A DNA stretch of 64,000 bases, taken from Cellulomonas sp. 73-145 (lineage in GTDB: Bacteria > Actinomycetota > Actinomycetes > Actinomycetales > Cellulomonadaceae). A program made the translations under genes and the position numbers. The notes under the pieces are model-generated. The model saw only the letters and a list, made by a program, of their open reading frames with translations, had not been told where the DNA came from and made no database searches. Numbering within the stretch: the stretch's first letter is position 1; every line of letters begins with the position of its first letter. This document shows positions 24,103 to 33,163 of the stretch, piece after piece. The stretch is taken from positions 1 through 64,000 of the forward strand of contig MKTI01000010.1 in NCBI GenBank assembly GCA_001898185.1, given 5' to 3'.

Positions 24103-24224
24103 CCGGTGGACCCCTGTCAGGGCGCTAGCTGTACTCGGCTCAACAGGATGACCGAAGCGGCCGGGGCAGGGTTCACCCCGCGGATGGGACCCATGCGGAC
24201 GTGCGCGGCCGCTAGCGTCCGCCC

Positions 24225-24830
24225 GTGCGTATCCGCAGCGGTCTTCGAACGCGCATCGTGCTGTATTGCCTCGCCGCGGTCGGCTACACGGTGGCGATGG
24301 TCGTCAGGCACGGCTGGACTGGTGCCCTCATCACGGGTTTGGTCTTGCTGGCCACGACGGTTCTGATCGCCGCGCTGCTCGTGCCCGGGCTGCGGGCTAT
24401 CCGGCGTCGCAACGCCGAGCTCGCCGCCACCCGGCCTGGGTGCGGCATCGTCACCGTCCAGACGACGCTGTCGCAGGCAGCCGCCCTCGCGGCCTTGCCC
24501 GACCCTCGCCGGGTGGGCACCGCCGGACCGCTCGTGTACGGGTCCACCGGGATCGAGCTGTGGGTCCTGGGCAAGGACAGGTCGCTGGTCAAGCGCCTGG
24601 AGCTGCCGTGGTCGGCGATCGTGGACGTCTATCCGACGGTCGTGCGCAACTTCCGCGGCACGACCGTCCCCGGTGTACGCCTCACACTCACCAACGGGAA
24701 CTTCCAGGACGTCATCCCGACCTACCCTTCGGAGCTGGGCAAGCAGGCCCGGGCGACCAAGACACCCGTGGCCACGCTGCTGGCCAGCGACATCTCGTCC
24801 CGCCGCACCGCGGTGTGGCCCCGCGCCTGA
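24225..24830 (+). CDS. Hypothetical membrane protein
   Basis: A 201-residue protein with two membrane helices near the N-terminus (about 11-25 and 32-55) and a cytoplasmic domain of about 140 residues. That domain contains GSTGIELWVLGKDRSLVKRL and PWSAIVDVYP, a pattern reminiscent of PH-like membrane-associated domains, although I do not assign it. GTG at 24225 is the start; codon use matches real genes. It is divergent from the nuclease-like gene and inside the island. Confidence 0.6.
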   Translation: MRIRSGLRTRIVLYCLAAVGYTVAMVVRHGWTGALITGLVLLATTVLIAALLVPGLRAIRRRNAELAATRPGCGIVTVQTTLSQAAALAALPDPRRVGTAGPLVYGSTGIELWVLGKDRSLVKRLELPWSAIVDVYPTVVRNFRGTTVPGVRLTLTNGNFQDVIPTYPSELGKQARATKTPVATLLASDISSRRTAVWPRA

Positions 24831-25247
24831 CACCTCGCGGAGCGCTGGCCGCCTAGGGCCGACTGTGACTTGCTCGGACGGGTGCACGCCCAGTGCGCCG
24901 GCCACGAAGCCGACACACCGCCGAGACGGAGCCAGCGGGCCGGAGCGAGCCAGTCTTCAAGAGAGCCGTGCCGCTGTCGCCGTCTCCCGCGATCGGGCTG
25001 CCACGGCGTGGCTACCGACCGGGCGGCAACGACGCCGGCGGTGACCCAGACCACAACGGCGGTCCCGGCGTCCAGAGCCATGACGCCGGACGCCGGACGC
25101 CAACCAGGTCGGCGCACTGGTTGGCGTCCAGCGGCGCCCGCGGAGTCGACTCGAGTCCTACCACCTGCGGAAACGCCGAGGGGAACTTCGAACGAGCCAG
25201 TGACCGTTTCCCGGCGGCCGGATCGGACCGGCCGACGCACATGACCA
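24831..25247. other. Non-coding end of the island next to tRNA-Val
   Basis: About 415 bases with no convincing gene. An integrase would be expected here in an intact tRNA island; none is present. Short frames exist on both strands but have no family-like features. Confidence 0.45.
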
Positions 25248-25277
25248 AGGCCCGGTCCGAGAAGCCGGACCGGGCCT
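25248..25277 (-). terminator. Terminator of the tRNA-Val/Cys/Gly transcript
   Basis: AGGCCCGGTCCG (25248-25259) and CGGACCGGGCCT (25266-25277) form a perfect 12-base stem with a six-base loop, 18 bases past the tRNA-Val 3' end on the minus strand. It fits a terminator for the three-tRNA cluster. Confidence 0.65.
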
Positions 25278-25294
25278 GTGACCTGCAGTGATGC

Positions 25295-25369
25295 TGGTGG
25301 GCGATACTGGGATCGAACCAGTGACCTCTTCCGTGTCAGGGAAGCGCGCTCCCGCTGCGCCAATCGCCC
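25295..25369 (-). tRNA. tRNA-Val (anticodon GAC)
   Basis: A 75-base cloverleaf on the minus strand. The acceptor GGGCGAT pairs with ATCGCCC, the anticodon stem CTTCC/GGAAG encloses loop CTGACAC with GAC, and the T arm is CTGGTTCGATCCCAG. The CCA end is encoded. Its 3' half is duplicated at 20525-20585, which marks it as a probable integration target. It is last in a cluster Gly-Cys-Val. Confidence 0.95.
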
Positions 25370-25384
25370 GTCGGGTGTGAACCG

Positions 25385-25455
25385 AGGTGGAGACGGGATT
25401 CGAACCCGTGTATACGGCTTTGCAGGCCGCTGCCTCGCCTCTCGGCCACTCCACC
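25385..25455 (-). tRNA. tRNA-Cys (anticodon GCA)
   Basis: A 71-base minus-strand cloverleaf with acceptor GGTGGAG/CTCCACC, anticodon loop CTGCAAA (GCA) and T arm CGGGTTCGAATCCCG. CCA is not encoded. It lies between tRNA-Gly and tRNA-Val in one cluster. Confidence 0.95.
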
Positions 25456-25504
25456 GGTGAGACCGCAGTCCCCAGCGGCTGTGAGCCGATGTGGAGAGCC
25501 TCCG

Positions 25505-25577
25505 AGCGGACGACGGGATTCGAACCCGCGACCCTCACCTTGGCAAGGTGATGCTCTACCAACTGAGCCACGTCCGC
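25505..25577 (-). tRNA. tRNA-Gly (anticodon GCC)
   Basis: A 73-base minus-strand cloverleaf with acceptor GCGGACG/CGTCCGC, anticodon loop TTGCCAA (GCC) and T arm GCGGGTTCGAATCCCGT. CCA is not encoded. It is the first of the three-tRNA cluster. Confidence 0.95.
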
Positions 25578-25698
25578 GCTGTCGACGTCCCCGGAGGGGC
25601 GCCGTGTGCGTCCCAGACTCTAACCGAGGTTCGCGACGAGAGTCCAACCGGTCGGCCGGCCGGCGCGTCCGGACGGTGCGGGTCGCTAGCGTGAGCGC

Positions 25699-26778
25699 GT
25701 GCTGGAGCCGTCCGCGACCGCCTGGTTCGGCGGGGTGCAGGCGAACGGGGTGCTCGAGGCGGTCGACCTCGCGCAGCGACCCGATGCGCTGTCGCGACCG
25801 GGCTGGTGGGCCGTGGTGGGGGAGTTCGAGGGCCGGGTCCGAGCGTGGCGCTTCGCCGACGTCCAGGTCGGACGCACCACCACCGTGCCGCAGCGATCCC
25901 ACCGTCGCTGGGACGGGCCCGGCGCGGACGCCTGGACGAGCTCCCTGGACGAGGAGACCTACCGGGCCGGCGTGGACACGATCCGCACGCGGATCCGTGC
26001 GGGGGACGTCTACCAGGTCAACCTCTGCCGCGTCCTCGCAGCCCCTCTGCCTGCGGAGCCCCGCGGCCCCGACGCTGCAGCTCTGGGCCGACGGCTCGTG
26101 GCGGGCAACCCAGCGCCGTACCAGGGCGGCGTCCAGGTCGGCCCCACCAGCGACGATCCCGGCGTCTGGGTGGTCAGCGCCTCGCCGGAGCTCTTCCTCG
26201 CGGTGGACCAGGGCAGGATCAGCACCGGTCCCATCAAGGGCACGGCCGCGCACTCCGCCGGTCTGTCACCCAAGGACCGCGCCGAGAACGTGATGATCAC
26301 CGACCTGGTGCGCAACGACCTGCAGCGGGTGTGCGTCCCGGGCTCCGTCGAGGTGACCACCTTGCTGGGCGAGGAGCAGCACCCGGGGCTCGTCCACCTG
26401 GTGTCGACCGTCACCGGCCGCCTCGACCCCGAGGTGGCGCGCGCCGCCGATGCCTACCGGCAGGTGCTCGACGCCACGTACCCACCGGGCTCCGTCTCCG
26501 GGGCGCCGAAGTCGTCGGCGCTGCGCCTCATCCGTGAGCTGGAGCCCGTCCCGCGCGGTCCCTACTGCGGCACCGTGGGCTGGGTCCACGTCGCGGACGA
26601 CGGCTCCGTGAGGGCGCGGCTCGCGGTGTCGATCCGGACCTTCTGGTGGTCGGACGGCATACTGCGCTTCGGCACCGGCGCGGGCATCACGTGGGGGAGC
26701 GACCCCGCCGCCGAGTGGGCCGAGACCGAGCTGAAGGCGGCGCGGCTCGTCGGGCTGGCGTCCCGCAGAACCACGTGA
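25699..26778 (+). CDS. pabB: Chorismate-binding enzyme, PabB-like (aminodeoxychorismate synthase component I)
   Basis: A 359-residue chorismate-binding enzyme. The conserved C-terminal region is intact: GDVYQVNLCR, the PIKGTA motif, DRAENVMITDLVRNDL, then PGSVSGAPK and GTGAGITWGSDPAAEW. PIKGTA with Lys favours aminodeoxychorismate synthase over anthranilate synthase, so the product is a p-aminobenzoate precursor for folate. It is shorter than full PabB/TrpE, lacking most of the N-terminal domain, as in other short PabB forms. GTG 25699 is the start. No amidotransferase partner is adjacent. Confidence 0.8.
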   Translation: MLEPSATAWFGGVQANGVLEAVDLAQRPDALSRPGWWAVVGEFEGRVRAWRFADVQVGRTTTVPQRSHRRWDGPGADAWTSSLDEETYRAGVDTIRTRIRAGDVYQVNLCRVLAAPLPAEPRGPDAAALGRRLVAGNPAPYQGGVQVGPTSDDPGVWVVSASPELFLAVDQGRISTGPIKGTAAHSAGLSPKDRAENVMITDLVRNDLQRVCVPGSVEVTTLLGEEQHPGLVHLVSTVTGRLDPEVARAADAYRQVLDATYPPGSVSGAPKSSALRLIRELEPVPRGPYCGTVGWVHVADDGSVRARLAVSIRTFWWSDGILRFGTGAGITWGSDPAAEWAETELKAARLVGLASRRTT

Positions 26779-26838
26779 AGCATGTGGCAGTGCCGGTCGA
26801 CGGGGCGCAGTGCGCCCGACGCGGGATCGGCCGGACGG

Positions 26839-27267
26839 TCAGGCGGTGAGCAGCGCCGCGATCAGGGCGCTGATCTCGCCCTCCATGCGGTCGCTCTCGG
26901 CACCGAGCGGCACCAGCGACTCCGTCGCCGCAAGGAAGCGGAGCACGGGCTCGGTCGGTGCGGCGAGGAGGGCGCTGCCCTCGACCCCGGACAGCGAGAT
27001 GAGGGTGTAGTCCGGGTCCTCGTCCCGCCAGATCTGCACGTCACCCGTGCCCGCCGGCTCCTCCGAGCTGGCGTGCATGCCCTGCACCAGCAGCTCGCGG
27101 CCGAGCAGCCACGTCGAGGACGACTGGCCGCCGGAGAACACGGCGCGGACGGTGTACGGATCGGTCGTCCGGAACGCCAGCTGGGTGCTCACCGGGACGA
27201 CGCTCGCGTCGGAGCCGATGAGCTGCATCGCGACGACTTCGACGACGTCGTACGACGAGTTCGTCAT
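26839..27267 (-). CDS. SsgA-like sporulation/cell division regulator
   Basis: A 142-residue protein of the SsgA-like family (SALP) specific to actinobacteria. Features are VVEVVAMQLI near the start, FRTTDPYTVRAVF, then TWLLGRELLVQGM and the acidic GDVQIWRDEDPDYTLISLSG strand region. In Streptomyces these proteins position FtsZ and cell wall synthesis during sporulation; non-sporulating relatives keep one copy of unclear role. ATG 27267 follows GGAGG. It is convergent with pabB. Confidence 0.85.
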   Translation of the reverse strand: MTNSSYDVVEVVAMQLIGSDASVVPVSTQLAFRTTDPYTVRAVFSGGQSSSTWLLGRELLVQGMHASSEEPAGTGDVQIWRDEDPDYTLISLSGVEGSALLAAPTEPVLRFLAATESLVPLGAESDRMEGEISALIAALLTA

Positions 27268-27492
27268 CGGGTCCTCCACTGGGCGGGCTCATCGGACAGT
27301 CACATCATGGCAGCGGACCGCCGCATCTGGCGTGGTGGGTCGGCACCTTTCACCCGACCGCAGCAACCGAAGCCTGCCCGGTCACTTCCGTCGCCAGCCG
27401 AACGGGCGTATACGGGCATCCGCTTGCCGGTTCGGTGATCAGGCCAGCGTTGGGTAGCATCCTCTCGACGCCCGCTACGGTGGGTGCTCGTC

Positions 27493-27564
27493 GGGCGATT
27501 GGCTCAGTGGTAGAGCGCCTCGTTCACACCGAGGAGGTCACTGGTTCGAACCCAGTATCGCCCA
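27493..27564 (+). tRNA. tRNA-Val (anticodon CAC)
   Basis: A 72-base cloverleaf with acceptor GGGCGAT/ATCGCCC, D arm GGCTCAGTGGTAGAGC, anticodon loop TTCACAC (CAC) and T arm CTGGTTCGAACCCAG. CCA is not encoded. It is followed at once by a strong terminator and then by thrS. Confidence 0.95.
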
Positions 27565-27569
27565 CACCG

Positions 27570-27599
27570 GAAGGGGCCCCGCTGACGCGGGGCCCCTTC
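27570..27599 (+). terminator. Rho-independent-type terminator after tRNA-Val(CAC)
   Basis: GAAGGGGCCCCGC (27570-27582) and GCGGGGCCCCTTC (27587-27599) form a perfect 13-base stem with a four-base loop, six bases after the tRNA. There is no long T-run, as is usual in high-GC actinobacteria. Confidence 0.8.
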
Positions 27600-27779
27600 G
27601 CCGTTCCTGCAGACGGCACTGCAAGGTCGGCGGCGGGGCGACGCGAGGCGAAAAGGCCGAGGCCGGCTCGGTAGCATCGAGCCACGCCCGTCGCGGCCGC
27701 TGTCCGCCCGTCGCGCTGCACGTCCCGCCGCTTCCTGATGCCGACCAGCGGCGGCCACCGATCCCGAGGAGCACAGTCC

Positions 27780-29780
27780 GTGTCCGAGCCCATCAGTCTG
27801 ACCGTCGACGGAGTCGAGACCACGGTCGAGGCGGGCACGACGGGCACCGACCTGTTCGCCGACCGTCGGGACGTCGTCGTCGTCCGCGTGGACGGCGAGC
27901 TGCGAGACCTGCACCTCCCGCTTCCGTCGGGCGCCACCGTGGAAGGGGTCACCATCGGGTCGCCGGACGGGCTGGCGGTCCTCCGGCACTCCACCGCGCA
28001 CGTCCTCGCCCAGGCGGTCCAGGACGTCAACCCGAAGGCGCGCCTGGGCATCGGCCCGCCGATCACCGACGGCTTCTACTACGACTTCGACGTCGAGACG
28101 CCCTTCACCCCCGAGGACCTGCGTGCGCTCGAGAAGTCGATGGCGCGCATCGTCAAGGAGGGTCAGACCTTCCGCCGGGTCGACGTCACCGAGGCGCAAG
28201 CGCGCGAGATCGAGGCGGACGAGCCCTACAAGCTCGAGCTGATCGGCCTGAAGGGCGACGCCTCCGACGACGACGGGGCGTCCGTCGAGGTCGGCCTCGG
28301 CGGCCTGACGATGTACCAGAACGTCCGCCGCGACGGCTCCGTCGCCTGGCAGGACCTGTGCCGCGGTCCGCACCTGCCCAGCACCCGCCTGATCGGCAAC
28401 GGCTTCCAGCTGACCCGGTCCGCCGCGGCGTACTGGCGCGGCAGCGAGAAGAACCCGCAGCTGCAGCGCGTCTACGGCACCGCGTGGCCCACGAAGGACG
28501 AGTTGCGCGCGTACCTCGACCGGCTCGCCGAGGCGGAGCGGCGCGACCACCGCCGCCTCGGCTCCGAGCTCGACCTGTTCTCCTTCCCGGATGAGATCGG
28601 CTCCGGCCTGGCGGTGTTCCACCCCAAGGGCGGCATCGTCCGGATGGAGATGGAGGAGTACAGCCGCCGGCGGCACGTCGAGGCGGGCTACTCGTTCGTC
28701 AACACCCCGCACATCACCAAGGCGCAGCTGTTCCACACGTCGCGGCACCTCGACTGGTACGCCGACGGGATGTACCCGCCCATGCGGCTGGACACCGAGT
28801 ACCACGAGGACGGCACGGTCAAGCGCGAGGGCCAGGACTACTACCTCAAGCCGATGAACTGCCCGATGCACAACCTCGTGTACCGGTCCCGCGGGCGCAG
28901 CTACCGCGAGCTGCCGCTGCGGCTGTTCGAGTTCGGCACCGTCTACCGCTACGAGAAGTCCGGCGTGGTGCACGGCATGACCCGTGCACGCGGGTTCACC
29001 CAGGACGACTCGCACATCTACTGCACCCGCGAGCAGATGCGCGACGAGCTCGCCTCGCTGCTGACCTTCGTGCTGGACCTGCTGCGCGACTACGGGCTCA
29101 ACGAGTTCTACCTCGAGCTGTCCACCCGCGACCCGAAGAAGTCGGTCGGCGACGACGCGACGTGGGAGGAGGCCACCGAGACCCTTCGGGAGGTCGCCAC
29201 CGAGTCGGGGCTGCAGCTCGTGGACGACCCGGGCGGCGCCGCGTTCTACGGCCCCAAGATCTCCGTCCAGGCGAAGGACGCGATCGGCCGGACCTGGCAG
29301 CTGTCGACCATCCAGCTCGACTTCTTCGAGCCGGAGCTGTTCGAGCTGGAGTACACCGCACCGGACGGCTCGCGGCAGCGGCCGGTGATGATCCACCGCG
29401 CGCTGTTCGGCTCGATCGAGCGGTTCTTCGCGATCCTCGTCGAGCACTACGCCGGAGCGTTCCCGGCGTGGCTGGCGCCCGTCCAGGCGCTCGCCGTGCC
29501 GGTGGCCGAGACCTTCCAGCCGTACCTGGAGGACGTCGTCGCCCAGCTGCGCGCTCGAGGGATCCGTGCCGAGCTGGACGCGTCGGACGACCGCTTCGGC
29601 AAGAAGATCCGCAACGCCGCCACGCAGAAGGTGCCGTTCGTGCTGATCGCCGGCGGTGAGGACGTCGAGGCCGGCGCGGTGTCGTTCCGCTATCGCGACG
29701 GCCGCCAGGAGAACGGTGTGCCGATCGCTGAGGCGATCGAGCGTGTCGTCGCCGCGGTGCGCGACCGCGTCCAGGTCTGA
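27780..29780 (+). CDS. thrS: Threonyl-tRNA synthetase
   Basis: A 666-residue class II synthetase that charges tRNA-Thr. It has an N-terminal TGS domain (about 1-65) and an editing domain with [11 protein letters not shown] (about 77-87) that removes mischarged Ser. The catalytic core has the zinc ligands including the Cys in [10 protein letters not shown], motif 2 [15 protein letters not shown] and the motif 3 region. A C-terminal anticodon-binding domain follows. GTG 27780 is preferred over the upstream in-frame ATG at 27738 because AGGA lies nine bases ahead and the TGS domain begins there. It opens the lipid gene cluster. Confidence 0.97.
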   Translation: MSEPISLTVDGVETTVEAGTTGTDLFADRRDVVVVRVDGELRDLHLPLPSGATVEGVTIGSPDGLAVLRHSTAHVLAQAVQDVNPKARLGIGPPITDGFYYDFDVETPFTPEDLRALEKSMARIVKEGQTFRRVDVTEAQAREIEADEPYKLELIGLKGDASDDDGASVEVGLGGLTMYQNVRRDGSVAWQDLCRGPHLPSTRLIGNGFQLTRSAAAYWRGSEKNPQLQRVYGTAWPTKDELRAYLDRLAEAERRDHRRLGSELDLFSFPDEIGSGLAVFHPKGGIVRMEMEEYSRRRHVEAGYSFVNTPHITKAQLFHTSRHLDWYADGMYPPMRLDTEYHEDGTVKREGQDYYLKPMNCPMHNLVYRSRGRSYRELPLRLFEFGTVYRYEKSGVVHGMTRARGFTQDDSHIYCTREQMRDELASLLTFVLDLLRDYGLNEFYLELSTRDPKKSVGDDATWEEATETLREVATESGLQLVDDPGGAAFYGPKISVQAKDAIGRTWQLSTIQLDFFEPELFELEYTAPDGSRQRPVMIHRALFGSIERFFAILVEHYAGAFPAWLAPVQALAVPVAETFQPYLEDVVAQLRARGIRAELDASDDRFGKKIRNAATQKVPFVLIAGGEDVEAGAVSFRYRDGRQENGVPIAEAIERVVAAVRDRVQV

Positions 29781-29783
29781 GCG

Positions 29784-30359
29784 GTGGCGCACGACGACGC
29801 CCACGGGCCGACCGTCGAGGTCCCCGGCGACTTCGCCGGGGACCCGGACGGCTACCAGCGCCTGTGGACGCCGCACCGGATGGCGTACATCGGCGGGGTC
29901 GACAAGCCGACCGACGACCTGCCCGGACCCGGCTGCCCGTTCTGCCGCGCCCCGGGCCTGCCCGACGAGCAGGGTCTCGTCGTGGCGCGTGGTGAGGCGG
30001 CGTACGTCGTGCTCAACCTCTACCCGTACAACTCCGGTCACCTCCTGGTCTGCCCCTACCGCCACGTGTCCGACTTCACCGACCTGACCTCCGCGGAGAC
30101 GGCGGAGGTCACCGAGCTGACGCAGCAGGCCATGCGAGTGATCCGCACCGTCATGGCGCCGCAGGGCTTCAACCTCGGCATGAACCAGGGTGAGGTCGCG
30201 GGAGCCGGGATCGCGGCGCACCTGCACCAGCACGTGGTGCCCCGCTGGCGGGGCGACTCCAACTTCCTTCCCATCGTCGCCCGCAGCCGTGCGCTGCCCG
30301 AGCTGCTCGCGGACACCCGCGCGCGGCTCGCCGCGGCGTGGCCCGTCCGGGGGGAGTGA
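29784..30359 (+). CDS. HIT family protein (AP4A phosphorylase type)
   Basis: A 191-residue histidine triad protein. CPFC near the N-terminus is the zinc-type pair, LNLYPYNSGHLLVCPYRHV is the HIT core, and the catalytic triad is HLHQHVVPRW. Actinobacterial members at this position, between thrS and pgsA, act as diadenosine tetraphosphate phosphorylases. It starts four bases after thrS and its stop is near the pgsA start, so it is part of the same operon. Confidence 0.88.
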   Translation: MAHDDAHGPTVEVPGDFAGDPDGYQRLWTPHRMAYIGGVDKPTDDLPGPGCPFCRAPGLPDEQGLVVARGEAAYVVLNLYPYNSGHLLVCPYRHVSDFTDLTSAETAEVTELTQQAMRVIRTVMAPQGFNLGMNQGEVAGAGIAAHLHQHVVPRWRGDSNFLPIVARSRALPELLADTRARLAAAWPVRGE

Positions 30360-30363
30360 GCAG

Positions 30364-30975
30364 GTGCTGCACGGACTGCGCGGCGCGATGACGCGGCTCT
30401 TCACCCCCGTCGCCCGGGTGCTGCTGCGGGCCGGCATCAGCCCGGACGCCGTGACGGCCACCGGCACCCTGGCCGTCGTGGTGATCGGTCTGTGGGCCTT
30501 CCCGACCGGTCACCTGCTGCTCGGGGCGGTGCTGATCGGCCTCAGCGCGCTGACCGACTCCCTCGACGGTGTCATGGCGCGCCAGGCGGGCCGGTCGGGC
30601 CCGTGGGGCGCGTTCCTGGACTCGACGCTCGACCGGTTCGCTGACGCGGCGGTGTTCGGCGGCCTCGTGCTGTGGTTCTTCGGACGGGGCGACGACAGGC
30701 TCGCGGGCGTGCTCGCGCTGGCCTGCCTGGTCCTCGGATCGGTGGTGCCCTACGCGCGCGCCCGCGCCGAGGGCCTCGGGATGACGGCGTCCGGCGGCAT
30801 CGCCGAGCGCGCCGACCGGCTGGTCGCCGTGCTCGTCGCGACGGCCGCCGTCGGCGCCGGACTGCCCCACGTCGTGCTCACCGTGGTGCTCGGCCTGCTG
30901 GCGGTCGCATCGGCGATCACGGTCGGTCAACGCATGGCCGCGGTGCACCGCCAGGTGGCGGAGGCCGGTCGGTGA
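30364..30975 (+). CDS. pgsA: Phosphatidylinositol phosphate synthase (CDP-alcohol phosphatidyltransferase)
   Basis: A 203-residue membrane enzyme with about six helices. It carries the CDP-alcohol phosphotransferase signature D-G-x2-A-R-x8-G-x3-D-x3-D in DGVMARQAGRSGPWGAFLDS (the last Asp in LDRFADA). In actinobacteria with this gene order it joins CDP-diacylglycerol and inositol phosphate in the inner membrane, the first step to PI mannosides. GTG 30364 has GGGGAG ahead. It overlaps the acyltransferase start by GTGA. Confidence 0.9.
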   Translation: MLHGLRGAMTRLFTPVARVLLRAGISPDAVTATGTLAVVVIGLWAFPTGHLLLGAVLIGLSALTDSLDGVMARQAGRSGPWGAFLDSTLDRFADAAVFGGLVLWFFGRGDDRLAGVLALACLVLGSVVPYARARAEGLGMTASGGIAERADRLVAVLVATAAVGAGLPHVVLTVVLGLLAVASAITVGQRMAAVHRQVAEAGR

Positions 30976-31943
30976 GCCGACCCGGCGCGGGCGTCGCCCG
31001 GGGGTACGCGCTCGCCTGGCGATGGGGCCGGCACCTTCCCGGACCGCTGGTCAGAGCGGCGACGATCGCGGCTGCGGACCTCACCTGGCTGCGCCACGGA
31101 GCCGGTGTTCGGCGGCTGGAGTCCAACCTTCGGCGCGTCCGTCCGGAGCTGGCGCCCGCCGAGCTGCGCAGGCTGTCCCGCGCCGGGATGCGCTCGTACG
31201 TGCGCTACTTCGGTGAGGCGTTCACGCTGCCGGGTTCGTCGGCCGAGCAGATCGCCGCGCGGGTTCGGGTGGTCGGGCGCGAGAACGTGCAGCGCCACCT
31301 GGACGCCGGTCGGCAGGTGGTCATGGCGCTCGGGCACCTCGGCAACTGGGACCTCGCGGGCGCCTGGGCGAGCGCGAGCCTCGCGCCCGTGACCACCGTG
31401 GCGGAGCGGCTCGAGCCCGAAGAGCTCTTCCAGGAGTTCGTCGGCTTCCGCGAGAGCCTCGGGATGCGGATCCTGCCCCTCACCGGCGGCAGCGACGTGT
31501 TCCGGGCGCTCGTGCGGGCCTCACGGACCGGCCCCGGCGTGATGCCGCTGCTGGCGGACCGGGACCTGACGGCCCGGGGCGTCGAGGTGCAGCTCTTCGG
31601 CGAGACCGCGCGCGTCGCGGCGGGACCGGCCGCCCTCACCGTGATGACCGGTGCCCCGCTCTGCCCGGTGGGCATCACCTACGAGCGGATCGCAGGCGAC
31701 CGCCGACGCCGTGCCGGGACGCCGTGGGGCCTGGTGGTCGAGTTCTTCCCGGCGATCGCTGTCCCGGAGGACCTCCCGCACCGCGACCGGGTCCAGGCCG
31801 TGTCCCAGGCCTGGGTCGACCAGGTGGCCGCCGTGATCTCGGCGCACCCGCAGGACTGGCACATGCTGCAGCGGGTGTTCGTCTCCGACCTCGACCCGAG
31901 CCGCTACGCCGCGACGGTCACCGCCGCTGCGGGGGAGCCGTGA
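30972..31943 (+). CDS. Phosphatidylinositol mannoside acyltransferase
   Basis: A 323-residue LpxL/HtrB-type acyltransferase of the membrane, matching PatA of mycobacteria in order and length. The active-site motif HLGNWDLAG (H-x4-D, about residues 123-131) and the later region RDLTARGVEVQLFG are typical. It would transfer a fatty acyl group to the mannose of PIM1. The start overlaps the pgsA stop and its stop overlaps the pimA start, both as GTGA, so the three lipid enzymes are coupled. Confidence 0.88.
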   Translation: MSRPGAGVARGYALAWRWGRHLPGPLVRAATIAAADLTWLRHGAGVRRLESNLRRVRPELAPAELRRLSRAGMRSYVRYFGEAFTLPGSSAEQIAARVRVVGRENVQRHLDAGRQVVMALGHLGNWDLAGAWASASLAPVTTVAERLEPEELFQEFVGFRESLGMRILPLTGGSDVFRALVRASRTGPGVMPLLADRDLTARGVEVQLFGETARVAAGPAALTVMTGAPLCPVGITYERIAGDRRRRAGTPWGLVVEFFPAIAVPEDLPHRDRVQAVSQAWVDQVAAVISAHPQDWHMLQRVFVSDLDPSRYAATVTAAAGEP

Positions 31944-33163
31944 CCGGGCGACGGGCGACGCACCGACCGCTGCGCGTCGGGATCGTCTGCCCGTACTCCT
32001 TCGACATGCCGGGCGGCGTGCAGTTCCACGTCCGCGACCTCGCGGAGGCGCTGATCGCCGCCGGCCACGAGGTCTCCGTGCTGGCGCCGGCGGCGGACGA
32101 CACCCCGGTCCCGGAGTACCTGGTGCCCGCCGGCCGCGCGGTACCCGTGCACTACAACGGCTCGGTCGCTCGGCTGACGTTCGGCCCGGTGACGGCCGCC
32201 CGGGTGCGCCGCTGGCTGGCGGCGGGTCAGTTCGACGTGCTGCACCTGCACGAGCCCGTGACGCCCAGCCTCGGGATGCTCGCGCTCTGGATCGCCGACG
32301 GGCCGGTCGTCGCCACCTTCCACACCGCGATCGTGCGGTCGCGGTCCCTCCAGCTGGCGTACCCCCTGGTGCGCCAGTCCCTGGAGAAGATCTCCGCGCG
32401 GATCGCCGTGTCCGAGGACGCGCGCCGGACGCTCGTGGAGCACCTCGGCGGTGACGCCGTCGTCATCCCGAACGGCGTCTACGTCGACCGCTTCTCCTCC
32501 GCGGAGCGGGACGAGCGCTGGACGGGTGCACCGGGTGCGCCGACCATCGCCTACCTCGGCCGGCTGGACGAGCCGCGCAAGGGCCTGCCGGTGCTGCTCG
32601 GAGCCGTCGGCCGGGTGCTGGACGAGGTGCCCGGAGCCCGCTTCCTCGTGGCGGGCCGCGGTGAGACGGGACAGGACCAGGCGCAGGAGGTGCTCGGGGC
32701 GCGGGCGGCCTCCGTGGAGTTCCTCGGCGGCCTCTCGGACGAGGACAAGGCTCGGCTGCTGTCGTCGGTCGACGTCTACTGCGCGCCGCAGACCGGGGGC
32801 GAGTCCTTCGGGATCGTCCTGGTCGAGGCGATGAGCGCCGGCACCCCGGTCGTCGCGAGCGACCTGGGTGCGTTCGCCCGTGTGCTGGACGACGGCTCGG
32901 CCGGCGTCCTGTTCCGCACCGGGGACAGCGTCGACCTCGCCGACACCCTGCTGCGGGTGCTCGGCGACGCCGAGCTGCGTCGCACGGTGGCCGACCACGC
33001 CCGGCAGGTGGTGCGTCGGTACGACTGGTCGACCGTCAGCGACCAGGTGCTCACGGTCTACGAGATGGCGGTCGCCGGGCGCGACGCGCCGGTGGGCGAG
33101 GACCCGTCGTCGTTGCGCGGCGCGCGGCTGATGGAGCTGCGCCGAGGACGTGAGCCCCGATGA
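31940..33163 (+). CDS. pimA: Phosphatidylinositol alpha-mannosyltransferase
   Basis: A 407-residue GT4 glycosyltransferase using GDP-mannose to make PIM1. The N-terminal CPYSFDMPGGVQFHVRDLAE and DVLHLHEPVTPSLG bind the inositol lipid. The C-terminal donor domain has YLGRLDEPRKGLP and GGESFGIVLVEAMSAGTPVV (the catalytic and nucleotide motif). It is cytoplasmic and membrane-associated. The gene overlaps both neighbours by four bases. Confidence 0.92.
   Translation: MTGRRATHRPLRVGIVCPYSFDMPGGVQFHVRDLAEALIAAGHEVSVLAPAADDTPVPEYLVPAGRAVPVHYNGSVARLTFGPVTAARVRRWLAAGQFDVLHLHEPVTPSLGMLALWIADGPVVATFHTAIVRSRSLQLAYPLVRQSLEKISARIAVSEDARRTLVEHLGGDAVVIPNGVYVDRFSSAERDERWTGAPGAPTIAYLGRLDEPRKGLPVLLGAVGRVLDEVPGARFLVAGRGETGQDQAQEVLGARAASVEFLGGLSDEDKARLLSSVDVYCAPQTGGESFGIVLVEAMSAGTPVVASDLGAFARVLDDGSAGVLFRTGDSVDLADTLLRVLGDAELRRTVADHARQVVRRYDWSTVSDQVLTVYEMAVAGRDAPVGEDPSSLRGARLMELRRGREPR

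Noticed and set aside
24870..25244. Plus-strand frame next to tRNA-Val as a possible integrase or small protein
   Set aside because: Translation is Arg/Thr/Pro-rich with no recombinase residues and no ribosome site.
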